64,000 nucleotides of DNA from Palsa-504 sp963819785 (GTDB lineage Bacteria; Actinomycetota; Actinomycetes; Streptosporangiales; Streptosporangiaceae): NCBI GenBank assembly GCA_963819785.1, contig CAWFXW010000026.1, forward strand, positions 434,001 to 498,000, read 5' to 3'. The position numbers and the translations under genes are program-made. Each line of letters starts with the position of its first letter. Position 1 is the stretch's first letter. The notes beneath the pieces are model-generated. The model was given only the letters and a program-made list of their open reading frames with translations, ran no database searches and was not told where the DNA came from. Below, one piece after another: positions 26,600 to 35,424 of this stretch.

Positions 26600-27613
26600 A
26601 TGTCACTGCAGGGCAGGACGCTGCGGATGGTGCGGGCAGGCACACCGGTGTCGGTCGGCGAGCGGGTCAGCGACTCGGACGCGTTCACGACTTACCGGGC
26701 CTCGGCGGGCGACGGCCCGCTCGCGGTCAGCTGGTATCCCGACTTGCCAGGCACCCGGTCGCTGGCCAAGCTGCTGACCTGGCTGGTGGATATCGGCTCT
26801 CCGCACCCTGCGTTCACGTGGCCGATCGACACGGTGATGAGCGAGGAGATGCCGGGGTTCGGGCTGGTCATGCCGCTGCCGGAACCGGGCCTGGTGTCGC
26901 TCGGCCAGCTGCTCGCCCGCACCGAGAGCCCGTCGTTCCCGGTCCTGATCTCGATCGGGCTGCAGCTGGTCAGCGCGTTCGAGGGGCTGCACGAGGCGGC
27001 GATGTGCTACCGCGACATCGGCCTGGGGACGATCATGGCGGACGCGGACCGGGGCGCGATCGCGCTCGTCGACATAGACGCCATCGCTCCCGATCACAGC
27101 GAGCGGTATCTCGGCTCGAGCTCACCGTTCATGGCTCCCGAGGTGGTCCGCGGCGAGGCGCCCGTGTCGTGGCGCAGCGATCGCCACTCGCTGGCCGTGC
27201 TGCTGTTCTTCCTGTTCATGCACGGGCATCCGCTGGACGGGAAGGGCACGGATCCGGACGCCGGAGACGAGGGCGAGGTGGCGCTGCGGGCGTTCGGGCT
27301 GGCGCCGGTGTTCGTGTTCGACCCCAAGGACGACTCCAACCGGCCGGTTCCCGGCGACCAGGTCCTGCGGTGGTGGCCGGTCTACCCGCGCTTCTTCCGC
27401 GCCATGTTCGACCGGGCCTTCACCACCGGCCTGTGGGACCCGGCGGCGGGCCGGGTCACCGAGGAGCAGTGGCTCTCGGCCCTGACGCGGCTGGAGGACT
27501 GCGTCCGGACCTGCTCGTGCGGCGCTTCGGTCCTGCGTGATCCCGAGGATGCCACGCGCCGATGCTGGAACTGCGGATTGACTCTCCAGTTACCGGAGGG
27601 TCGACAATGGCCT
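26600..27613 (+). CDS. Kinase-fold protein with zinc ribbon, truncated, no clean stop
   Basis: Resembles the protein-kinase-like component of TerY-P type loci: a kinase fold (CYRDIGLGTIMADADRGAIALVDIDAI, APEVVRGEAP, SWRSDRHSLAVLLF) followed by a zinc ribbon (CSCGASVLRDPEDATRRCWNCG). The beta-3 position reads LAVSWY where relatives have LKWY, so the ATP-anchoring lysine is not where expected. The catalytic loop has YRDIGLGT. Relatives continue ~80 residues after CWNCG; here the frame enters the MerR gene and stays open to 28450, so the end is arbitrary. A TGA one frame over lies at 27613. Start ATG 26600; GTG 26489 has a ribosome site but would add unconvincing sequence. Confidence 0.7.
27578..27608 (+). 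promoter_or_regulatory. MerR-type promoter
   Basis: TTGACT (-35) and GACAAT (-10) separated by 19 bases that contain the dyad ACTCTCC...GGAGGGT centred between them. A 19-bp spacer with an internal dyad is the hallmark of MerR-regulated promoters. The MerR ATG at 27615 lies only six bases beyond the -10, so the transcript would be leaderless or nearly so. Confidence 0.65.
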
Positions 27614-27614
27614 G

Positions 27615-28439
27615 ATGGCAGCAGGGCTCACCGTGGGCGACTTCTCCCGCGCCACTCACCTCAGCATCAAGACGCTGCGGCACTACCACCAGGTGGGGCT
27701 GCTCGAGCCGACCGCGGTGAACCCGGACACCGGCTACCGGTACTACTCGGCCGGGCAGATCCCGACCGCCCAGGTCATCCGCCGCCTGCGCGACCTGGAG
27801 ATGCCGGTGGCCGACGTCAAGGCGGTGCTGGTCGCGCCGGACGCGCCGGCCCGCAACGCCCTCATCGCCGCGCACCTGAGCCGGCTGGAAGCCGAGCTCG
27901 CGCAGACCCGGTCCGCGGTCGAATCGCTGCGCAACCTGCTGCAACCGCCGGACGGCGCGGCGGCGATCGAGCACCGCAGCGTGCCCGCCACGGCCGCGGC
28001 CGCCATCGAGGCGGTGGTCGACCGTGCCGACGCGCTGGCCTGGTGGCAGGGCGCCCTCGGCGAGCTGCGGGCCACCGTCCGTGCCCAGGGGCTGCACCCC
28101 GCAGGGCCGGTCGGCGGGGTGTTCGCCAGCGAGCTGTTCCAGCGCGATCGCGGCCAGGCCACGGTGTTCGTCCCGGTCCAGGGGCAGGTCCGGTCCATCG
28201 GACGGGTGGCGTCCCTGGTGGTCCCGGCGGCCGAGCTGGCTATCATCAGCCACCACGGCTCGCTCGCCGACGCGGACCTCAGCTACGCCAAGCTCGGCTC
28301 GTACGCCACCGCGCACGAGATCAGCATCGACGGGCCGCTCCGCGAGTACTACCTGCGCGGCGCCGGCGACACGGCGGACGAGTCGGAATGGAGGACCGAG
28401 ATTGGCTGGCCCATCTTCCGCGCCGACCGCCCGGCCTGA
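27615..28439 (+). CDS. MerR-family regulator with GyrI-like effector domain
   Basis: 274 residues. HTH: LTVGDFSRATHLSIKTLRHYHQ, then VGLLEPTAVNPDTGYRYYS; a dimer helix follows (RLEAELAQTRSAVESLRNLL). The C-terminal half has the GyrI-like ligand-binding pattern (PVGGVFASELFQRD, VFVPVQGQ, AELAIISHHGSLADADLSYAKLG), as in BmrR-type multidrug sensors. Preceded by its own MerR-type promoter. It probably senses a hydrophobic compound and may control the oxidoreductase pair downstream. Confidence 0.93.
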   Translation: MAAGLTVGDFSRATHLSIKTLRHYHQVGLLEPTAVNPDTGYRYYSAGQIPTAQVIRRLRDLEMPVADVKAVLVAPDAPARNALIAAHLSRLEAELAQTRSAVESLRNLLQPPDGAAAIEHRSVPATAAAAIEAVVDRADALAWWQGALGELRATVRAQGLHPAGPVGGVFASELFQRDRGQATVFVPVQGQVRSIGRVASLVVPAAELAIISHHGSLADADLSYAKLGSYATAHEISIDGPLREYYLRGAGDTADESEWRTEIGWPIFRADRPA

Positions 28440-28458
28440 CCCGCCGCTGAGCGCCCGG

Positions 28459-28901
28459 GTGCGCCGGGTCACCCGCCGCTTCGCCGAGGTGGTCTGCCCG
28501 CCCGGCATGCGGGCGCATCACCGCACGGACCGGGTCATGGCCGAGTTCGAGCTCATGCTCGCCGCGCTGGGCCCGACGGCCCGCAAGGCCCTGACCGCCG
28601 CGATCGTCGTCCTCGACCACGGCGCGCGGATGTACCCGCGGGCCGGGGGCGGCGGTTCACCCGGCTGGACGACCAAGCCGCCGAGGCCTACATCCGGGCG
28701 CTGCTGGCCCGCGGCGGGGTCGCGGCGCAGCTGGTTCAGCGGCTGCGCGGCCTGGTCGTGATGTGCTACTACGAGCTGCCCCCGGTGCAGCGCGAGATCG
28801 GCTACGACCCGGCCCCGTACATCGCGGCGGTGTCCCGGCGGCGGCTTGAGTCCTACGGGCTGGAGATCGCCAAGGGCGAGGCAGCGGTTACCGAACCATG
28901 A
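28459..28901 (+). CDS. Small subunit partner of GMC oxidoreductase (one frameshift)
   Basis: Resembles the gluconate 2-dehydrogenase subunit 3-like small partner found with GMC flavoenzymes: RVTRRFAEVVCPPGM, EFELMLAALGPTARKALTAAIVVLDHGARMYP, then after a break near 28648 FTRLDDQAAEAYIRALLA, VVMCYYELPPVQREIGYDPAPYI. One base is missing in the GGGGG run. The stop overlaps the GMC ATG (ATGA), so the pair is translationally coupled. Start GTG 28459; TTG codons upstream inside the MerR gene are also possible. Confidence 0.75.
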
Positions 28902-30421
28902 GGGTGCCGCGAGGGGTGACGACCGGGGCGGAGGTCGGCGCGGATCTGAGCGTGGAGTGTGAGGTGGTGATCGTGGGGTCGGGGGCGGGCGGGGCGACGA
29001 TGGCGGCGGAGCTTGCTGAGGCGGGCGTGGACGTGGTGGTGGTCGAGGAGGGCGGTTACCACCCGACCGGGTCGTTCACCGCGGACAGCATGCGGGCGCT
29101 GCGGACGCTGTACCGCGACGGGGGCGGCGGGATGGCGGTCGGGCGGCCGTCGGTGCTGTTCGCGGAGGGCCGGTGCGTGGGCGGATCCACCGTGGTCAAC
29201 GGCGGGATGTCCTGGCGGACCCCGGAGCGGGTGCTGGAGCGCTGGTCGGCGTCGGGGGTACTGGCCCTGGACGAGCAGGAGATGGAAACCTGGTTCGCCA
29301 GGGCCGAGGCACGGCACTCGGTGGGGCTGCAGGACCCGGAGACGATCGGGCGGGATTCCGAGCTGATGCGGGCGGGCGCCGTGGCCAAGGGGTGGGCGGT
29401 GGTCCCGAACCGCCGGGCCCAGCTGCACTGCGCGGGCACGAACAACTGCACCAGCGGCTGCCCGACCGGCGCCAAGCGCTCGATGCTCGTGACCAGCGTG
29501 CCGCGCGCGCTGGCGCTCGGCGCCCGGCTGTACGCCGACTGCCGGGTGGACCGGGTCACCCGCGCCGGGCGGGCAGCCACCGGGCTGACCGGGCATTTCA
29601 TCCGGCCCGGCGGGCGTCAGGGCCCGCGGCTGACCGTCCGGGCCGGCGCGGTGATCGTGGCGGCCGGAGCGATCCAGACGCCCGCGCTGCTGGCCCGGTC
29701 CGGGGTGCGCCCGGCCTCGGGGCAGCTGGGCCGCAACCTGTCACTGCACCCCAACACCACCGTGGTGGCGTTCTTCGACTCCGAGGTCACCGGGTGGCAC
29801 GGCGTGCACCAGGCGTTCCAGGTCCGCGAATACATGGCCGAGGGCCTGGTGCTCACCGCGCAGAACCTGCCGCCGCCCATGCTGGCCGGGATCGTGCCGG
29901 CCTACGGCCGCGAGCTCGGGGAGCTGATGGCGGACTACAACCGCATCGTGACCGCGGGCCCGCTGGTCTCCGACACCGGGACCGGGCGGGTGCGGACCAT
30001 CCCCGGCCTCGGCACCCAGGTCTTCTACCGGCTCACCGACGCCGACGCGGCCCGGCTGGTCCGCGGGGTGGAGCTGACCGCGGAGGCGCTGTTCGCGGCC
30101 GGAGCACGCAGGATGCTGCTCCCCTTCGACGGCGCGCCCGAGGTACGCAGCCCCGCCGCGCTGCGGGCGCTGCTGGCCCATCCGGTGCCCAAGGCCTCGA
30201 TGCAGGTGTACTCGATCCACCTGATGGGCACCGCGCGGATGAGCGAGGACCCGGGACGCGGCGTCACGGACAGCTTCGGCGCGGTGCACGGCGTTCCCGG
30301 GCTGTTCGTCGCCGACGCCAGCTTGTTCCCCGGGCCGATCGGCATCAACCCGATGGAGACGGTCGTCGCGCTGGCCATGCGCAACGCGCGCAGGCTGGCC
30401 GAGAAGCGGATGGCCGCCTAG
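28898..30421 (+). CDS. GMC-family FAD oxidoreductase
   Basis: 507 residues. FAD-binding GSGAGGATMAAELAEAG near residue 33, VVVVEEGGYH, the second signature GRCVGGSTVVNGGMSWRTP, CAGTNNCTSGCPTGAKRS (a cysteine-rich stretch also present in long-chain alcohol oxidase and cholesterol oxidase-like members), and the C-terminal HLMGTARM with catalytic-His context plus GINPMETVVALAMRNA. It likely oxidises an alcohol or sterol-like substrate, transferring electrons through the small subunit. It follows a MerR regulator that may control it. Confidence 0.93.
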   Translation: MRVPRGVTTGAEVGADLSVECEVVIVGSGAGGATMAAELAEAGVDVVVVEEGGYHPTGSFTADSMRALRTLYRDGGGGMAVGRPSVLFAEGRCVGGSTVVNGGMSWRTPERVLERWSASGVLALDEQEMETWFARAEARHSVGLQDPETIGRDSELMRAGAVAKGWAVVPNRRAQLHCAGTNNCTSGCPTGAKRSMLVTSVPRALALGARLYADCRVDRVTRAGRAATGLTGHFIRPGGRQGPRLTVRAGAVIVAAGAIQTPALLARSGVRPASGQLGRNLSLHPNTTVVAFFDSEVTGWHGVHQAFQVREYMAEGLVLTAQNLPPPMLAGIVPAYGRELGELMADYNRIVTAGPLVSDTGTGRVRTIPGLGTQVFYRLTDADAARLVRGVELTAEALFAAGARRMLLPFDGAPEVRSPAALRALLAHPVPKASMQVYSIHLMGTARMSEDPGRGVTDSFGAVHGVPGLFVADASLFPGPIGINPMETVVALAMRNARRLAEKRMAA

Positions 30422-30445
30422 CGTCTGCCGCACGCGGGGGCAGGG

Positions 30446-31339
30446 TTACTGCCAGACCGCGACCGCGGTGCCTGGCACGTAGACGTACCCGCCGCTGCCC
30501 TTGCTGGCGTCCGGGTCCTTGGACAGCTTGGAGTAGTCGATGCCGAACTGGTACATCTGGCCGGTCGCGACCTTGTGGTAGGTCGGGTTGGCGCCCTGGA
30601 TGACACCGGGGTCGGTGAACGCGCCGTCCTGGAAGAAGAACTGCTTGGGGTTGACCACAAACCCCTGAGCGCCGCCGATGATGACCCAGCTGATCACCGC
30701 TCCCCCGGTCTGGTCGCCCTGGGTGTCGATCTCGGCGATCCGGGAGCCTTCGGGCGTGGTGTACCAGGACAGCTGGCTCGGGTCCGTGCTGTCGGTGGAC
30801 TTGAGCTTGGCCTCGGGCGGGGTGATGTCCTTGATCGCGTCCAGCCGGGCGGTGCTCTCATCGAGCAGGCAGGACGCGATGTTGACCTGGTTGATAGTTC
30901 CGCCGGTGTTGAAGGCCGCCTTGCACACCGGCCCGCGCGCGTTCAGCCACGCGCCGAGTTGCTCCACGATGGCCGTCTTGACCGTGACCAGCGACGCGGT
31001 TTTGTACAACTGCCGCCCGACGGTATCGATCTGGGCATCGGTGGTCTCGGTCTGGTTCTCGAAGCACTGCACGATGGCCAGCGTGCTCGACTGGCTCCCG
31101 CAGTCGGCCGGGGCGCTCTTGGCCTGAGCCGGATGACCCGGGTCGAACGGCTCGACGATGTCCGCGAACGGAGGCGCCGACGTGGTTTGCGCGGAGGCCG
31201 GGCCGGACGGCGTCGCCGTCGCCGTCGCGGTGCTGCCGCTGCTCGTAGACGAGGAACTGCTGCTGCCGCCGCATCCCGCCGCCAAGCCGATCAGGGCAGC
31301 GAACGCCACGGCCCGCACCAGGTGCCACCCATGCCGCAT
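30446..31339 (-). CDS. Secreted lipoprotein, LprI/DUF1311-like
   Basis: 297 residues. A signal sequence ends in a lipobox (LIGLAAGC, Cys near residue 21), followed by a Ser/Thr-rich linker. The central region (AIVQCFENQTETTDAQIDTV, then AIVEQLGAWLNARGPVCKA, then NIASCLLDESTARLDAI) has the Cys spacing and AWLxxR motif of DUF1311/LprI proteins, some of which inhibit lysozyme. The C-terminal domain (YTTPEGSRIAEID to VYVPGTAVAVWQ) is unassigned. Likely membrane-anchored outside the cell. Confidence 0.8.
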   Translation of the reverse strand: MRHGWHLVRAVAFAALIGLAAGCGGSSSSSSTSSGSTATATATPSGPASAQTTSAPPFADIVEPFDPGHPAQAKSAPADCGSQSSTLAIVQCFENQTETTDAQIDTVGRQLYKTASLVTVKTAIVEQLGAWLNARGPVCKAAFNTGGTINQVNIASCLLDESTARLDAIKDITPPEAKLKSTDSTDPSQLSWYTTPEGSRIAEIDTQGDQTGGAVISWVIIGGAQGFVVNPKQFFFQDGAFTDPGVIQGANPTYHKVATGQMYQFGIDYSKLSKDPDASKGSGGYVYVPGTAVAVWQ

Positions 31340-31551
31340 GTAAAAATACCCTTCCGGGACCCTGCCAGTGCTTGACGATGGTAGCCGCGGCCAGGACCTC
31401 GTGCTAACAAAATGGCATGACAATTGCGCCCCCGTCGAAATATCGGCGCGGCGGGACGCCGGGCAACTGCAGCCGTGTTACCAATTCATCGGTCAAATTG
31501 TTGTGGTCCCGTAACCCTGTGATCTTTAGCTTTATAGGTATTTGAAGTGAA

Positions 31552-33654
31552 CTATCGGATATCTGGGGAAATCTGTTTTGGCGGCCACCGGATAACGGCC
31601 AGGACGTCGGCGGCCACCGCGCCGGCCGGGCCGCAGATGAGCGGGTTGATGTCCAGCGCGTGCACCAGGTCGCCCAGGTCGGTGGCGAGCTCGGACAGGC
31701 CGGTGATGGCGCCGGCGATCGCGTCGAGGTCGGCGGGCCGCTGCCCGCGTGCCCCGGCCAGTACGGCGGCCAGCCGCAGCCGGGCAAGCACCAGGAGAGC
31801 GCTCGAGCGGGTGAGGGGAGGAAGCACCACGGCCCGTTCGGAAAAAATCTCGATCAAGACACCTCCGGCGCCGATGACCAGGAGGGGACCGAGCGCGGCG
31901 TCGCGGACCAGGCCCAGGGCCAGCTCGGTGCCGGCCGCGGCCGTCTGACACACCAGGACGCGCGGGCCGAGGCGAGCGGCCAGGTCGTCGTAGGCGGCGC
32001 CTGCCGCGCCGGGGTCGGCCAGGCCCAGCCGCACACCCCCGACGTCGGACTTGTGCGCGATGCCGGGCTCGTCGGTCTTGAGCACGACGGGGTAGCCGAT
32101 CTCGGCCGCCGCGGCCAGGGCCCCGGCCCGGGTACCGGCCTGCCGGGCGCGGACGGCCGGGATGCCGTAGTCGCGCAGCAGGTCGAACAGGACGGCGCTG
32201 CCGGGCGGGCCCGCGGCCAGGATCGGGGCCCAGCGCTGGCGGCGGGGCCCGGGCGCCGCGGGGCGCGGGGGTTCCGGGCGCTGTTCAAGGTGGGCGGCGT
32301 GGTCCAGCAGGTGACGCAGCGCGAGCAGGCCGGTGCGGGTGCTCTCCAGGACGGGCACGCCGCTGGCGCGCAGCTCGCGGGCGGCGGCCGGGTCGATGGC
32401 GGCGGGCAGGCCGGCCAGCACGACGACCGGCTTGTCCGTCTGCGCGGCCGCGGCGCGGACGGCCCGGGGATAGGCCTCGTCGCCGTCGAGTTCGGGGACC
32501 AGGTCGACGGCCAGCGCGACCACCGCTACCTGCGGGTCGGCGGCCAGCGCGGCCAGGCACTCGGCGAACAGCGGCTCGGTGTCCCGGCCGGTCGCCCACA
32601 CGTCGAGCGGGTTGCCCGGCTGGTGGCCGGGGTCGATCGTCGCCGCGAGCCTTTCCTGCGTGGCCGGGCTCAGCGGGGCGAACGGGACGCCGAGCCCGGC
32701 GGCCAGGTCCGCGGTGTGGGCGCGTTCCAGGCCAGAGTCGTGGACGGTGGCGATGCCTGTCGCGCCACGGGCGCAGCGGCGGCCCGACGCGAACAGCTCG
32801 AGGGTGTCGGCCAGTTCAGCCAGGTCCTGGACCCGGTGCAGGCCGTACGCCCCGGCCAGCGCCTCCCACGCGCCGTCGGCGGCGGCCAGCGCGCCCGAGT
32901 GCGCCGAGACCAGGTGCTTACCCTCCCGGGACAGGCCCACGCTGAGCAGGACGACAGGGACATCCTTGGTGAGGGCGGCGGTGAGGGCCGCCGTCAGCCC
33001 GGCGGGGTCCCTGATCGCCTCCAGGACCAGGGCCAGGACCTTGGTTTCTTCGAGCTGCAGCGCGTACCGCGCGTAGGCGGCGGCGGTGGTGACGAGCTCC
33101 TGCCCGGACGAGACGACCAGGCTGAAACCGAACCCGCGGTCGGCGCGCAGCATGGTGGAGAACACCGACCCGGAGTGCGTGATCAGCGCGACCGGCCCGG
33201 CCGGCGCGGGGTCGGGTTCGATGTACCCCACCGCGCGCAGGCCGCGGGCCACGTTCACGAACCCCATGCACCCCGCCCCGCACAACGCCATGCCCGCGCC
33301 GGCGGCGGTCGCGGCCAGCCGTGCTCGCAACCCCGTGGTGCCGTCAGCGTCGAAGGCGTTTCCGAAGATGACGGCAGAACGGGCCCTGGTGCGTGCGGCC
33401 AGGGCCAGCTGATCGGCCAGCGCGGCGTCGGGCACCGCGAGCACGGCCAGGTCGACCGGTTCTGGCAGCTCGGCGAGGCTGGGCAGGCAGGGCGTTCCGC
33501 CGATTTCGGCGTAGCGGGGGTTGACCAGGTAGGTGCGCGGCCGGGACGGGCTGCGGGCCAGCTGGTCGATCATCCGCGCGCCGAGGCTGCCGGGGCGCGC
33601 GCTCGCCCCGACCAGGGCGACGCTGCGCGCCTCCAGCATGGCTTGTACGGTCAC
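31552..33654 (-). CDS. NDP-forming acyl-CoA synthetase (acetyl-CoA synthetase ADP-forming type)
   Basis: About 700 residues, fused alpha-beta type. CoA-binding domain (SVALVGASARPGSLGARM), succinyl-CoA-synthetase-like domains (ITHSGSVFSTML, the phospho-His region LVSAHSGALAAADG), then an ATP-grasp domain (GYPVVLKTDEPGIAHKSDVGGVRLG and the C-terminal DINPLI). It interconverts acyl-CoA and acid with NTP formation. The GTG at 33654 overlaps the stop of the upstream oxidoreductase (GTGA), so the two form one operon under operator site 3. The acid substrate is unknown but probably a product of the amine-related pathway. Confidence 0.9.
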   Translation of the reverse strand: MTVQAMLEARSVALVGASARPGSLGARMIDQLARSPSRPRTYLVNPRYAEIGGTPCLPSLAELPEPVDLAVLAVPDAALADQLALAARTRARSAVIFGNAFDADGTTGLRARLAATAAGAGMALCGAGCMGFVNVARGLRAVGYIEPDPAPAGPVALITHSGSVFSTMLRADRGFGFSLVVSSGQELVTTAAAYARYALQLEETKVLALVLEAIRDPAGLTAALTAALTKDVPVVLLSVGLSREGKHLVSAHSGALAAADGAWEALAGAYGLHRVQDLAELADTLELFASGRRCARGATGIATVHDSGLERAHTADLAAGLGVPFAPLSPATQERLAATIDPGHQPGNPLDVWATGRDTEPLFAECLAALAADPQVAVVALAVDLVPELDGDEAYPRAVRAAAAQTDKPVVVLAGLPAAIDPAAARELRASGVPVLESTRTGLLALRHLLDHAAHLEQRPEPPRPAAPGPRRQRWAPILAAGPPGSAVLFDLLRDYGIPAVRARQAGTRAGALAAAAEIGYPVVLKTDEPGIAHKSDVGGVRLGLADPGAAGAAYDDLAARLGPRVLVCQTAAAGTELALGLVRDAALGPLLVIGAGGVLIEIFSERAVVLPPLTRSSALLVLARLRLAAVLAGARGQRPADLDAIAGAITGLSELATDLGDLVHALDINPLICGPAGAVAADVLAVIRWPPKQISPDIR

Positions 33655-35357
33655 CTCCGGCGCAGGCGGGTCCGTGCCGCTCTGCCGACTTTGCCGGCTC
33701 CGCCAGCTCTGCGGTCGGCGATCGCGGCGCGGGCGGCCTGCATGCCGGGGATGCCGCACACGCCGCCGCCGGCGTGCGTGGCCGAGCTGGCGTAGTACAG
33801 CCCGGGGACCGGAGTGCGGTAGTCCGCGAAGCCCGGCGCCGGGCGCATGTGGAACAGCTGCTCCAGCGACAGCTCACCGTGGAAGATGTTCCCGCCGACC
33901 AGGCCGTAGTCGTGTTCCATCTGGTACGGGCCGACGATGTCGCGGTGCAGGATCGAGCTCTTGAAGTTCGGCGCCACCTCGTTGTAGCAGTCGATCATGC
34001 GGTCGGCGTAGGCCTGCAGTTCCTCGGTGTGCGGCTCCTCGCTCCAGTCGGATGGGACCCACTGGGTGAACAGCGACATGATGTGGTAGCCGTCCGGGCA
34101 TAGCGTCTTGTCGAACGCGGTCGGGATCACGCCGTCGGAGAAGGGCCTGGTTGCCGGTCTTCCGTCCCTTGCCTCTTGGAAGGCGCGCTCGATGTAGGGC
34201 ATGGTGGGGGCCATCTCGACCGAGCCGGTGTGGTGTTCTTGCAGGCTGGTGCCGGGATCGGCGGTGAAGTCGGGGAGCTCGGCCAGGGCCAGGTTGATCT
34301 TGACCACGCCGCTGCGGGTCTTCCAGTGCTCGATGTCTTCGACGAAGTCGTCGGGCAGGTTGGCCCGGCCGACGTGGTCCAGGAACGCGGTGCGCGGGTG
34401 CAGGCTGGTGACCACGACTTTGGCCGTGAGCTGCTGGCCGTTCTCGAGTTCGACGCCGCTGGCCCGGCCGTTCTTGAGCAGGACCTGCTTGACCTTCGCG
34501 TCCGTGCGGATCTGCGCGCCGTTCTCGCGAGCCGCCTGCGCGATCGCGTCCGCGACGGCGCCCATGCCGCCCTCCTGGAAGCCCCAGTTGCCCAGGTGCC
34601 CGTCGCCGACGTCGCCGATCGAGTGGTGCGCCATCACGTAGGCGGTGCCCGGCTCGTACGGGCCGGCCCAGGTGCCGATCACGCCGTTAACCGCGAGCGC
34701 GCCCTTGACCTGCGGCGACTCGAACCAGTCGTCGAGCAGGTCGGCGATCGACATCGTCATCAGCCGGGTCACGTCGGCGATCGTGCGGACGTTGAGGTTC
34801 CTGTGGCGCCAGGCCAGGCGCAGGGTCTCCTTGAGGTCGTTTGGTTTACGTGAACCGAGGTTCGGCGGGACGGTGAGCAGCAGCGGGCCGAGGACCTCGG
34901 CCAGGCCGGCCAGCCAGGCGTCCCAGCGCGGCATCGCGTCGGCGTCTTTCTTGGACCATTTCGAGACTTCGTCGTGGTTGCGCTTGGCGTCGTCGGCGTA
35001 GAGCTTTATCGACCCGCCCTCGGGAAAGGCCTGGTAGTACGGGCCCATCGGGAAGATCTTGTAGCCGTGCCTGGCCAGTTGCAGGTCGTTGATGATGGTC
35101 GGGGGCAGTAGCGACATCACGTAGGACAGGCGGGTGACCTTGAACTCGGGTGCGTCCGGCCACGGGGCTTCGGTGGTCGCGGCGCCGCCGGTATTGCCTC
35201 GCGCCTCCAGCACCAGCGTCCGGGCCCCGCTGCGCGCCAGATAGGCCGCGGCGACCAGGCCGTTGTGCCCGCCGCCGATGATGATCGCGTCGTAGTCCGC
35301 TGTGTGGGCTCCCCCCGCGCCCGTCGTGCTTGCCGCCTTGGTCGCCTTCGTAGCCAT
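33651..35357 (-). CDS. Phytoene-dehydrogenase-like FAD oxidoreductase
   Basis: 568 residues. N-terminal dinucleotide-binding YDAIIIGGGHNGLVAAAYLARSG, ARTLVLEARGNTGGAA, and C-terminal GLYYASSATHAGGGVCGIPG. This is the CrtI/amine-oxidase-like group whose members desaturate or oxidise varied substrates; there is no carotenoid cluster here, so carotenoid chemistry is unlikely. ATG 35357 follows GGAGGG. Operator site 3 lies 22 bases upstream, shared with the divergent TetR gene. Coupled to the acyl-CoA synthetase downstream. Confidence 0.9.
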   Translation of the reverse strand: MATKATKAASTTGAGGAHTADYDAIIIGGGHNGLVAAAYLARSGARTLVLEARGNTGGAATTEAPWPDAPEFKVTRLSYVMSLLPPTIINDLQLARHGYKIFPMGPYYQAFPEGGSIKLYADDAKRNHDEVSKWSKKDADAMPRWDAWLAGLAEVLGPLLLTVPPNLGSRKPNDLKETLRLAWRHRNLNVRTIADVTRLMTMSIADLLDDWFESPQVKGALAVNGVIGTWAGPYEPGTAYVMAHHSIGDVGDGHLGNWGFQEGGMGAVADAIAQAARENGAQIRTDAKVKQVLLKNGRASGVELENGQQLTAKVVVTSLHPRTAFLDHVGRANLPDDFVEDIEHWKTRSGVVKINLALAELPDFTADPGTSLQEHHTGSVEMAPTMPYIERAFQEARDGRPATRPFSDGVIPTAFDKTLCPDGYHIMSLFTQWVPSDWSEEPHTEELQAYADRMIDCYNEVAPNFKSSILHRDIVGPYQMEHDYGLVGGNIFHGELSLEQLFHMRPAPGFADYRTPVPGLYYASSATHAGGGVCGIPGMQAARAAIADRRAGGAGKVGRAARTRLRRR

Positions 35358-35378
35358 GAAACCTGGCCCTCCAAAAGA

Positions 35379-35398
35379 TTGACTGAACATTCAGTCTA
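35379..35398. promoter_or_regulatory. TetR-type operator site 3
   Basis: TTGACTGAACATTCAGTCTA in the divergent gap between the phytoene-dehydrogenase-like gene and the TetR gene; core ACTGAACATTCAGT is a perfect palindrome. A TACGAT -10-like hexamer follows at 35407. Its position points to the adjacent TetR protein as the factor that binds all five sites. Confidence 0.85.
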
Positions 35399-35424
35399 GA
35401 AGCTGCTACGATAAATTCTCAAGG

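Noticed and set aside
31826..31847. In-gene match to the dispersed CCACGGCCCGTTCGG motif as a mobile repeat
   Set aside because: The bases encode the conserved EIFSERAVVLPP segment of the enzyme family, so this copy is best explained as coding sequence.
31660..33795. 711-codon plus-strand open frame
   Set aside because: Mirror of the acyl-CoA synthetase gene; composition is low-complexity Gly/Arg/Gln with no domain.
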